A stretch of 64,000 nt of DNA from Ashinkailepas kermadecensis (lineage: Eukaryota > Arthropoda > Thecostraca > Neolepadidae). The first letter of the stretch is position 1, and the number at the start of each line of letters is the position of its first letter. Below the pieces are notes generated by a model, which saw only the letters and a list, made by a program, of their open reading frames with translations, had not been told where the DNA came from and ran no database searches. Shown here piece after piece: positions 32,201 to 44,200 of this stretch. A program made the translations under genes and the position numbers. The stretch lies in the NCBI GenBank assembly GCA_034440615.1, contig JAOTOM010004663.1, positions 310,001 to 374,000 of the forward strand, given 5' to 3'.

Positions 32201-35200
32201 TGAGCTACCGACGTCCGGAAAGAATGAACCTAGAAGCAACACTATCCCCCTCAACCATATTGCTCTCGGCGATGCCCATGTACGGCCATTTTTGCACCAT
32301 AAAATAATAAGGCGTATAATTAAAGTTGCAAGATATTGAGGGAGATCTGTTGCCCTGAACCCCGTTAGTGGAGGAGCACGCACATAATTTACCTGCACTG
32401 TCCAGAGCAATACTTCAGTGGAGTACCGCAGCTCCCGCGACCTGGCGGCGGCCGGCAAACGACACTCTACTTCCGATCTCGACCGGTAGGTGGCAGGCGC
32501 GACAAACGGCACCGGTTCGTTCGCCAGCTGTACTCGGCAGCGCAGGTCGACCGACGGCCGGAAGTGACGTGCCCGGACCGGCACTGAGCCGCACCAGGAG
32601 CTGGCCAGGTCACAGAGGCCGGCCCGACCTACCGAGGTCACCGACGGGGGGTCGCCTGCAACAGCGCCTGCCGTGGTCGGTATGCGCTTCATCGCACACG
32701 CACCAGTGAACCAGCAATCTGGGGCACAAAGTACACGATTGAATCGTTATCGGGTGCAATCAGTGCAATCGGGCATGGAAAGTTCGAGTAGGATGATGGA
32801 AAACATGCAAACTGGTGGGGTGGGGTGGAACAGACTATGCGTGCTTCTTTATTGCGGTACTCTTGGCCTGGTGCCAGGTGGCCACCGAGAAACACCTGGA
32901 TATGGCCTTCCGCTCTGAATAAGAGGGAGCAGGATGTGGATTGGCAAGATGCCCTCATGAACGTACTAGTGCGTGGGACGCTATATCGTCCCACAACCCG
33001 GACCATCGTTAGTGATATCACCATATCACTAACGACCACTATATCACGACCCGGAGGACAATGAGTGCATAATCCACATGAATAAGCCATAGCCATAGCA
33101 ACGTATTTTTTATATCCCTTCAGCACACGGCTAAGAAAGAACACACGCTAGGCTACTTTATTTATTTACCAGATATATTACATGAGCGAATTATGGTCCC
33201 GATTAATCCGACAGCCAGAAGTAGTTATTGGGAAGCACGGAAAACGATCACGTGATAGAGTCGGATTTATCACTGTCTGGGACAGTCAATGAAATAACGA
33301 GAACCTCCACCTGAGTGCAGACACAAAAACGACGGCGTGCCTCCCCACACGCCTCGCAAAGTCGCAAGTTATATGGCGATGTAGCTGGTCAGTAGCCTTG
33401 ATGCACTAGCCTCAGCACTGACCGGGCTGCTGTTGGCACATGAAGCCGGCGAAGCCGGGCCAGCAGCTGCAGCTGCCGTTGTTGCAGCTGCCGCCCGGTC
33501 GGCACTGCTCGGGACACTGCAGCTCGGCTCGCAGAGCGGCCAACGCCACCGCCGGCCTGCCGGGCGTCCGTAGAACCTCAGCTTCGCACCGCTGCTCCAG
33601 AGATGGCAGCATCAGTGTCGGCCAAGGTTGGACTCCAAGCGCATCCGTGTCTGTAGTTGTAGAGAAGAATGCAGCCATGACCATGCGTTCTAAGCTTCTA
33701 GATGTACAAAATGTAGCTACATCGGAGGGCAAGGTAGCCTTGTTGGTGCTACAGATCAACACCAGCTTCTACAGGTGCACACCATATTCTCTCATGGTTT
33801 TATCCCCCTCCCAATGCCAGCTGGTTAGTGCCAACATTAACCCCCGCCTGCCGAGGGTCCTGCTCACGCCCCTGACCGAGGGGAGCTGTTGCCACCCTTC
33901 CACCAGCTCGCCCCTAGGTTAGCTGGAAGCTCGAAGCAATATATGTAATGAGTATCTTACTAGTGGATCGAGCTCTAATGGCCTACGATGTGATTCCTGC
34001 AGTCACTGCAGTGGACCGTCCAGGTCGAGCTCTAATGGCCTACGATGTGATTCCTGCAGTCGCTGCAGTGGACCGTCCAGGTCGGATCAAATGTCAGAAA
34101 TTCGAAACGAGCGGACTTGGTTTCATTGTCTGGTTGCCTATCTCTTGTTCCTCCACGTTTGACTGTATTATTTATTTCATGCGTTCAATCACGAAAGAAA
34201 ACTGTTGATGAAAACTTGACGGTTATTGGTGCCATATATCCTGGTATTTTAATAAGATAAGGTGCATTATCGTATTTATAATAAATCAACTAAATTACGA
34301 CACGGTAAATGCGGTAAATTACGACACACATAGAAGATGCATGACTACTTTTTGCAATTATAGGTGTATGTATAATATGCACTACTATTAACAGGGTTGC
34401 TCATATCGACAGTAAAGCGTCGTATGAGAGTGATCTCTGGAGGTGACCATGACAATGAAAACCAATCTAAAAGCATTGACGATAATAAATCAATTTGTTT
34501 TTGTTCTAGAATGTGCATGAATGATGCATCATCGACCTTTATCAATTCCATTGCAATTGCGTTGCTGTCTCTCCAACTGGTGCCATGCCATCACACCAAT
34601 GTGTCTGGGGTGGCAGACCGCCTCCCCTCGCCGCGCACGGCTAGCTTTGGATTTGAAGCAGCAGCTTGGCTGGTGACCACCAACTTATGCAAGAACATCA
34701 TTGGCTTCGCCACAGATTCCGGATCCTAGGATGAAAGGTTATTTTAGATATTCTTCTCATGCAACGCCATAGGTGTGATGTTAAATTCCACAAGTTTGGG
34801 AAGACCTCCCCCCCCCTCCCGACGACGCTCATGGCGAGCACCCGTGCATTTTCCGTGAATCCACCACGAGATATCTGGCATGCGTTCATACCACCGTGTA
34901 ATGGCATGTACACCCTTCACATTTCAGCTTTATCATCAGTGGGAAACTACCTGGCTGGAACATTGCATAAGAAACAGAACGCTCGGCAAGTCGGGCCACT
35001 GTAAGTATTCATCGGAGACCACAGCAAACGGTCAAGTGATACGGCATGATTCATCAATAGCTGCATCCTATGGAGGAATGGCGAGAAGTATTGTCTGATC
35101 TCAGGCGCAAAACGACGCACAATCGTAAACGCCGAGCAATCTCTGCCATTGATGCTGCATTAATGCGTTAGTTATTGGTGTAGAGGACATATTTTGCAGA

Positions 35201-38200
35201 TATTAACCCAGCTGTGGCCGTGGGTTCCGTAATGCTGTGCTCTTGAGCAGCAGTTTCGCGCTATACATGACGTACCTGTCATATAACGAGAGGTGCACCA
35301 AACCCCGGCAATGTTGCTGTGCTGAAAGTCAGAGAAAGAATTGGAGTGCATAATGAGGTGTGGTGGCAAGACGAAAAATCTAAATTACTCACTATGTCAT
35401 TCTACCATTTGGGTGAATATTACCTTTTGCAGTAAACTATTGCTTAATGTACGATTTGCTGGGGATTAATGGTATTAACGAACGAGTCGGGTGATTAAAG
35501 CACAAGTGCATTAATGACCGAATGCTAACACACGTGTGTGTTAATATCACGATGACACATAAACCATATCTAATGTTGGTATGCATCCCGCCCTTGGGGA
35601 CGAGTGGTCTAGGGGTAAGATGCTCGTCTCACAATCGAAAGGTTGCGGTTCGAGTCTCACCTGTCGCTACTCTTCGCCCGCGACCAATCGGCGTGAGAGA
35701 TTGGCGACGCTACATGACTCAACGGTCGACGTGTCGTAACAACCAATAACCAACCAACCAACCGCCCTTGACATCTACACACGCTAAATTGTGCTGCTCT
35801 ATTCAGAAATATGCACAAAAGAATACGCACCAGTATATTAATTAGCTTCGTACCGGTGAAATAAACAGGGCCATAAATTGCCAGCACATAGCCCACATGG
35901 AAACTCACGACTGCCTCCGGCCATCTATCTGCCGACTGCAGTTGGAGTAGGGGAAGGCCAGTGGACACCACGGGAAAGCCAGTTGGCCCCCTGGCAGAAG
36001 AAGTGGACGATGTGCTGGGCTTAGAAGCTTCAACGGAGGTATCTCATCGAAACGCACAACTTTTCTTCTATTCTTTTTTTAGGTGGGGGGGGGCTTTACG
36101 TACTACGTCTTAATTACGATGTCAATTTTGTTACATTCCTTCCATACAATTAAGCTTCACATAGCTAATATGTCTTCTTCATTAATGTGTATGCGTGTGC
36201 GTGTGCATATGCGCGTACGAATTTTTTTAGATAATTTTGTTTTGCGTGTGCTAGTGCTTGTGCGTGAGCGTGTGCATATGCATGTGCGTGTGCGTGTGCA
36301 TGTGTGTGTGCGTGGATGTACGCGCGCGTGCGTCACTCACCGTCGGCGCAGATGTCTGCCACCGTCTCCAGTAGCGCCAGTGGCAGAGCATCCCCACACA
36401 CAGCCACCAGCCGAGAGGCGGAGATTCGTCGGGCGCACTCGACCCTCGTCCAGCGGCCGGCGTGTCGTGCCTCCACGGATGGTGGCGCCGTCTCCAGGTC
36501 ACGCGCGTCGTGTCGTGCCTCCACGGGTGGTGGCGCCGTCTCCAGGTCACGTCCGTCGTGTCGTGCCTCCTCAGGTAGTGGCGCCGTCTCCAGGTCACGC
36601 GCGTCGTGTCGTGCCTCCACGGGCGGTGGCGCCGTCTCCATGTCACGTCCGTCGTGTCGTGCCTCCTCAGGTAGTGGCGCCGTCTCCAGGTCACGTGCGT
36701 CGTGTCGTGCCTCCACGGGCGGTGGCGCCGTCTCCATGTCACGTCCGTCGTGTCGTGCCTCCTCAGGTAGTGGCGCCGTCTCCAGGTCACGTGCGTCGTG
36801 TCGTGCCTCCACGGGCGGTGGCGCCGTCTCCATGTCACGTCCGTCGTGTCGTGCCTCCTCAGGTAGTGGCGCCGTCTCCAGGTCACGCCTAGCGACGCCA
36901 GCGGGCCGCGCAGGTGCGTCCATCGACTTGTTCCACTCGGAGCCCGCCAGAGCGCTGTCAGATCGCTTGTTCTCCTTCTCGGCGTTATGGTGGGCGTGCT
37001 GAGGACCGACGCCGAGCGGCGGTTCTGGCCGCCGCTCCTCCTCCGTCTCCAGGCCGTAGCGGAAGCGGTGGTCGGTGAGGTACTCGAACGGCAGCTGCTG
37101 CAGGTTGTCCTGGGTGGGCAGGTCGCGCCGCTGCCGGCGCGCGCTGAGCCGGCGCCCGGACGCCGGTCCTGCGGTGTCGCCGGACGGCCGCCGCCACAGG
37201 CCGCCGAAGCCGCGCCGCAGGGCCGACGCTGTGACGTCACTGGCCGTCAGCAGCGTCAGCTGAGCGGCGCGAGGCGGGCGGCAGAGTCCCGAGGAGCACG
37301 CACAGCGCGGCGACGACGGCGGCGGAGATGGCCGGGGCGTGTCGGTCCTGAACAGGCTGCGGTCGGCCAGTAGCCTGCCGGCAGGTTAGCCACACTTAGT
37401 GATGACCGGGAGCGCGAGTGTTTTCATAGGAGCGGAACGAAAAGCATCTCTCCCTTCCATCCTCGTGGAGAGGGGAAATTATCTGTATTTGTGACTGGAA
37501 ATAATTTCGCTCCACTCAAATAATTGTGTCCTGGCACTAACGTAGCGAAACGAAATAGTGACGCAACGGCAGCGTCCGAAAACTTTTCCCCAGCTCAAGT
37601 CCTTTTCTTGTTGAAATTACCCCGACTGGCACCACTCCTCCGGCAAGCAGCGATTGCCCGCGACATATAAGCTGATCCAGATATAGCGCTGGTTCGCCCT
37701 GCACTCTATGATTTTCCGGCAACCAAGATACCATCACGTTGACGAGGACAATACATCTGAAATAAAGAGCAGTTCGAATTCCAATGCCTCTCCATAGTGG
37801 TGGTAAAACCAAACCATCCCGACCTCTTCGAACAAATTCAATCAATCAATCAATGCTGTCTGAAGACTCACCTCCACTCGCAAGAACTTTGATGAACACG
37901 AAATAACGCAGAAGAAATGCATAGTACCAATTTTGCCAACATTAAATTCATTCAGATTAAAGCTGTCCAGCCGACTCAATTTTGGCTTCGAAGTGCCCGA
38001 AAATTCAGTTTTTTTGCAACATAAAATGGAACGGATGATAAGGCCAGTACATGAGTTATTCCATTAGGCCGGAAAGTGAGGATGTGAATATGTGAACTAA
38101 CTATTGATCGGGGATTAACATGACCCTGGATCGGACTACTGGGAATTCAACCAACAAGATGAGTATGCACCTATAAATTATCTACTTTCATTGGATGAGG

Positions 38201-41200
38201 CAGTATCGTAGACTGAAGCAACTAATACCTCGGAAGCAGTGATGGCAGAGAGCGCAGAGCTTGAATACAGTCCGGATATTGGTGAAGCCGGCGCCTTGAT
38301 GGCGGAATAAAATCAAAGGGGAGGTGTATTGGCTCAGACCTCAGGGCTACCCATGGATTTCTGAAGAAGCAATATTTTTTAATCGCGCCTCTTCGAAGTT
38401 GTAGGGATCACTTTTCACGACTTCGTAGCCTAGGTGTAGGTTTCTGAAGATTATTGGGAGGGCACAATACATGAAGGCAATGGACGAGCCTACATAGATT
38501 GGCGAGGGGCATCGCATGGGGTCCCATGTCAAAAGTTGAAATTATTGGGAGGAAAAAGCCAACATTGGTGGGGAAGTGCCCTCCCAAAAGCATGCAAAAA
38601 GCTCCCAAAAGCTCTGCTTCGTTGTACCTATTCTGGAGCCAGTGACACAGCCAGGGTCTTGGCACAAGTAAGTACTCATATTTTCGAAGGGTTCCAAGCT
38701 GAATAAGGGTCTCTAAGTAAAACTCTGGATTTATGGAATAGGCAGTATGTGCACAGCACAGGAGGAATGGCACACTTTTAGACTCGGTAGGATTTTCACA
38801 AAGAGAACGCAAATTGAGAAGCATCCGAAATAAGAGATGGAGATAATCCCTCCCTGGACGGGCGAAGGACGACCGGAGGCCGGGTGGGGTGCTGGGTGTC
38901 ATTCCTGGGGGGGGGGGAAGTGCACGGTGCCATACCTGGAGGGGTACTGGGTGGCATTCCTGGAGGGGTGCTTGGTACCATACCTGGAGGGGTGCTGGGT
39001 GCCATTCCTGGGGTGGGGGTGGGGGGGCTGGGTGCCATTTCTGGAAGGGTGCTGGGTGTCATTCCTGGAGGGGTACTGGGTGCCATTCCTGGAGCATTTA
39101 TTATCATTGTTTTGTTGTTCTAAGATTGAAAGAAATTGAGAAAATTACAATTATGCGTCCAGGACCAAACGTTCCAGCTGCCCAACCACTGGGCCGCACA
39201 GACGTTCCAACTGCCTGCCCCAACCACTGGGCCGCACAGAGCCCCACCCAGGGGTGAAATTTTGTGCCCCCTTCGTGCCAGTTTTGCTGTACCAAGTGAA
39301 CAGAAATGGCTAGAAAACAACTTCTGCCGATCCCACCATGTCTTGCATGCCGAATCCCCGACTAGACAGTACTTAAAATGAGCGAGTGCAACACAACACC
39401 ACCAGTCCCACCACAGTGAGGGCGCGCCACAGCGGTCGCCTCTCAACAATGCTAGTATTCGACGAACCACAATCGGCGTCCGTCGGTGCGAGCGGCACCT
39501 CGCCCTGCAATAAAGAGGTCCAACACCTGAGTCTGACAGCGAGCTTGTCACAGTCGGCGTCCGTCTGTTGGGTGTAGTTGGTACCGGCGGCCAGCCGTCG
39601 GGCCGGGCTGTTTATTTCCGGCACACAGTTCAATCTGCACCTTCGGCCGGCCACCTGCAGGTAACCCATTTCCTCCGACAGCCAGCTATGCAGAAGCAGC
39701 TCACATCCTTTTGCCTCCCTATTCCCCCTGGTTCATTTGGTCTCACAGCTCAACATGTCTTACGGCTCACCTCGTCTGATAGCTCGATGCATCTAATAGC
39801 TCGCCAATTAGCACAGTTCATCATGCCTCACAAATAATGCTTCCTCACAATTCACCTTTTCTTATTGTGGCTCACGATCTACCATATCCACGACTGATCT
39901 TGCCTCACACCAACCGTCTCTCACAATTCACCGCAGGGGAGATGCAGGGTAGGGAGGAACTGAGGGCATGTTCCCCATTTAACATGGAAAGGTAGCGCCC
40001 CTCTGGCCGGGAAGAGGTGTCGCTCCGGGAAGGCTCGAACGCGCCCTCCCATTTCCAACTCAATGGGTTCTTCAGTTAAAGGTGCTTCTCCCAGAGGAAT
40101 ATACGCCCTCTTGATATGGAAAGACGCCCTTCCTTGTGCTCGAGTGCATCACACCCGCTCAACGAATGCTCAGCCGAAGGCGCCCCTCCAGGGACTTCAT
40201 AGTGCCGCTCCTGAAAACAAATGGCGTCCTTCCAAACGAATTCCCCATTAAAATTATTGGATCCGCCCCTGACTCGTCGTTCCTCACGACTGACTCTGCT
40301 TCAGAGCTGATCCATCCACCCGGCCCGCAATTCACCCTGTTTCACAACTATCATTCCTCACAACTCGCCCTGTACCACACCTGCCAGCGCACTCTTGCTA
40401 GCATCCATGTGAATTGGGCAGTGTGTGTGACCATCCCACCAGTCGATAGCTTTCGCGCCGCTGATCGAATGACGAATGATATTCGCGTTGTCGATCTGCA
40501 TAATACATCAGAGATGGACATCAATGTACGTCATACATTCACGATTTAGGGACGAGTTGTTCCACGGTTTGGGTGGGGCGCTTAAGCTGGGACCGCCTGG
40601 ACAGCTTCTGATTGGCCATCTGGTGAACACCTCACATGACGTCATCCCACCGTGGGTGTTTTATCGTCTAACACTCTCCTGATCCCACTTCACCAGAGTC
40701 GGCACACCTCGTGCCGCATGGGACGGAGAGGATAAACGAAGCTTCAGGGAAGCTCAGCATGAATAATTCAAGTGTCGAGAGCTCAGACGGTTAGACACTA
40801 GTGGTCCGTAATCATCGTTCCGGCACAGCGACACAGAGACCAAAACAAGACGGACAAAGCGACCGTGTCTGCAGCTGACCTGCTGGGGGCGGGTGGAGGG
40901 CTGCCATCGGCGTCACTGCTGGAGCAGAGACCGGCCGCCGGCCCGGCAGGCAGGATCACAGACAGCGTGATGGTCAAGGGTCGCCAGCCATCTCCAGTCG
41001 GGCCGGCGCACGGGCAACAGGTGCAGACGGGCCACCAGACCGGACTGCGAGGCCACCTGCGGCGGACGGCGTCACCAGTGTCACTGTTGTGGTGTCACTA
41101 CACACCTGTTGGGGGAGGGTGTCACCAGAGGTGCCTGTTGGGAGACAGCGTCACTGATGTGGTGTCACTACACCTGTTGGGGTAGAGTGTCACCAAGGGT

Positions 41201-44200
41201 GCCTGTTGGGAGACAGCGTCACTATCACTGTGTCACTACACCTGAGTGTACATACCTGTTGGGAGAGAGCGTCACCAGTGTCACTGTCGCGGTGTCACTA
41301 GACTTGTTGGGAGACTGTGTCACCAGTGTCACTGGGGGGTGTTTGGGGTGTCACAGTGTCACTGGCGGGTGTCACTAGACTTGTTGGGAGACTGTGTCAC
41401 CAGTGTCACTGGCGCGGTGTCACTAGACTTGGTGGGAGACTGTGTCACCAGTGTCACTGGCGCGTGTTGACTTGTCCAGTGTCACTGGCGCGGTGTCACT
41501 AGACTTGTTGGGAGACTGTGTCACCAGTGTCACTGGCGCGGTGTCACTAGACTTGTTGGGAGACTGTGTCACCAGTGTCACTGGCGCGGTGTCACTACAC
41601 CTGTTAGGGGAGGGTGTCGCCAGAGGTGCCTGTTGGGAGACAGCGTCACTGATGTGGTGTCACTACACCTGTTGGGGTAGAGTGTCACCAAGGGTGCCTG
41701 TTGGGAGACAGCGTCACTATCACTGTGTCACTACACCTGCTGGGGGATGGTGTCGCTGGAAATGACTTTTGGGAGACAGCGTCACCAGGGGTGAATGCTG
41801 GGGGACGGTGTCACAGGTCGAGGGGGTGTCTGGAGAGACGGTGTCACCAGGGTGTCTGGAGAGGACGGTGTCACCAGGGTGTCTGGAGAGGACGGTGTCA
41901 CCAGGGTGTCTGGAGAGGACCGGTGTCACCAGGGTGTCTGGAGAGGACCGGTGTCACGAGGGTGTCTGGAGAGGACGGTGTCACCAGGGTGGCTGGAGAG
42001 GACCGGTGTCACCAGGGTGTCTGGAGAGGACCGGTGTCACCAGGGTGTCTGGAGAGGACGGTGTTACCAGGGTGTCTGAGAGACGGTGTCACCAGGGTGT
42101 CTGTCGAGGACGGTGTCACCAGGGTGGCTGGAGAGGACCGGTGTCACCAGGGTGTCTGGAGAGGACCGGTGTCACCAGGGTGTCTGGAGAGGACGGTGTC
42201 ACGAGGGTGTCTGGAGAGGACCGGTGTCACCAGGGTGTCTGGAGAGGACCGGTGTCACAGGTCGAGGGGTGTCTGAGAGGACGGTGTCACCAGGGTGTCT
42301 GGAGAGGACCGGTGTCACCAGGGTGTCTGGAGAGGACCGGTGTCACCAGGGTGTCTGGAGAGGACGGTGTCACCAGGGTGTCTGGAGAGGACGGTGTCAC
42401 CAGGGTGTCTGGAGAGACGGTGTCACCAGGGTGTCTGGAGAGGACGGTGTCACCAGGGTGTCTGGAGAGGACCGGTGTCACCAGGGTGTCTGGAGAGGAC
42501 GGTGTCACCAGGGTGGCTGGAGAGGACGGTGTCACCAGGGTGTCTGGAGAGGACGGTGTCACAGGTCGAGGGGGTGTCTGGAGAGACGGTGTCACCAGGG
42601 TGTCTGGAGAGGACCGGTGTCACCAGGGTGTCTGGAGAGGACCGGTGTCACCAGGGTGTCTGGAGAGGACGGTGTCACCAGGGTGTCTGGAGAGGACCGG
42701 TGTCACGAGGGTGTCTGTCGAGGACGGTGTCACCAGGGTGTCTGGAGAGGACGGTGTCACCAGGGTGTCTGGAGAGGACCGGTGTCACCAGGGTGTCTGG
42801 AGAGGACGGTGTCACCAGGGTGTCTGGAGAGGACGGTGTCACGAGGGTGTCTGGAGAGGACCGGTGTCACCAGGGTGTCTGTCGAGGACGGTGTCACCAG
42901 GGTGGCTGGAGAGGACGGTGTCACCAGGGTGTCTGGAGAGGACCGGTGTCACCAGGGTGTCTGGAGAGGACGGTGTCACCAGGGTGTCTGGAGAGGACCG
43001 GTGTCACCAGGGTGTCTGGAGAGGACGGTGTCACCAGGGTGTCTGGAGAGGACCGGTGTCACCAGGGTGTCTGGAGAGGACCGGTGTCACCAGGGTGGCT
43101 GGAGAGGACGGTGTCACCAGGGTGTCTGGAGAGGACGGTGTCACCAGGGTGTCTGGAGAGGACCGGTGTCACCAGGGTGTCTGGAGAGGACCGGTGTCAC
43201 CAGGGTGTCTGGAGAGGACCGGTGTCACCAGGGTGTCTGGAGAGGACCGGTGTCACCAGGGTGTCTGGAGAGGACGGTGTCACCAGGGTGTCTGGAGAGG
43301 ACGGTGTCACCAGGGTGTCTGGAGAGGACGGTGTCACCAGGGTGTCTGGAGAGGACGGTGTCACCAGGGTGTCTGGAGAGGACGGTGTCACCAGGGTGTC
43401 TGGAGAGGACCGGTGTCACCAGGGTGTCTGGAGAGGACTGTGTCACCAGGGTGTCTGGAGAGGACCGGTGTCACCAGGGTGTCTGGAGAGGACCGGTGTC
43501 ACCAGGGTGTCTGGAGAGGACGGTGTCACCAGGGTGTCTGGAGAGGACGGTGTCACCAGGGTGTCTGGAGAGGACGGTGTCACCAGGGTGTCTGGAGAGG
43601 ACCGGTGTCACCAGGGTGTCTGGAGAGGACCGGTGTCACCAGGGTGTCTGGAGAGGACGGTGTCACCAGGGTGTCTGGAGAGGACCGGTGTCACCAGGGT
43701 GTCTGGAGAGGACGGTGTCACCAGGGTGTCTGGGAGAGGACCGGTGTCACCAGGGTGTCTGGAGAGGACGGTGTCACCAGGGTGTCTGGAGAGGACCGGT
43801 GTCACCAGGGTGTCTGGAGAGGACGGTGTCACCAGGGTGTCTGGAGAGGACGGTGTCACCAGGGTGTCTGGAGAGGACGGTGTCACCAGGGTGTCTGGAG
43901 AGGACGGTGTCACCAGGGTGTCTGGAGAGACGGTGTCACCAGGGTGTCTGGAGAGGACGGTGTCACCAGGGTGTCTGGAGAGGACGGTGTCACCAGGGTG
44001 TCTGGAGAGGACGGTGTCACCAGGGTGTCTGGAGAGACGGTGTCACCAGGGTGTCTGGAGAGGACGGTGTCACCAGGGTGGCTGGAGAGGACGGTGTCAC
44101 CAGGGTGTCTGGAGAGGACTGTGTCACCAGGGTGTCTGGAGAGACGGTGTCACCAGGGTGGCTGGAGAGGACGGTGTCACGAAGGTGTCTGGAGAGGACG

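Noticed and set aside
35597..35670. Functional tRNA gene
   Set aside because: A and B boxes are present but acceptor and anticodon stems do not pair, and a SINE body with simple tail follows directly. The same reasoning applies to 4.16, 8.71, 16.5 and 48.4 kb.
38408..38902. 164-codon minus-strand gene
   Set aside because: Begins in the 24-bp repeat, and part of it resembles a dispersed repeat also found inside the 8.2-kb element.
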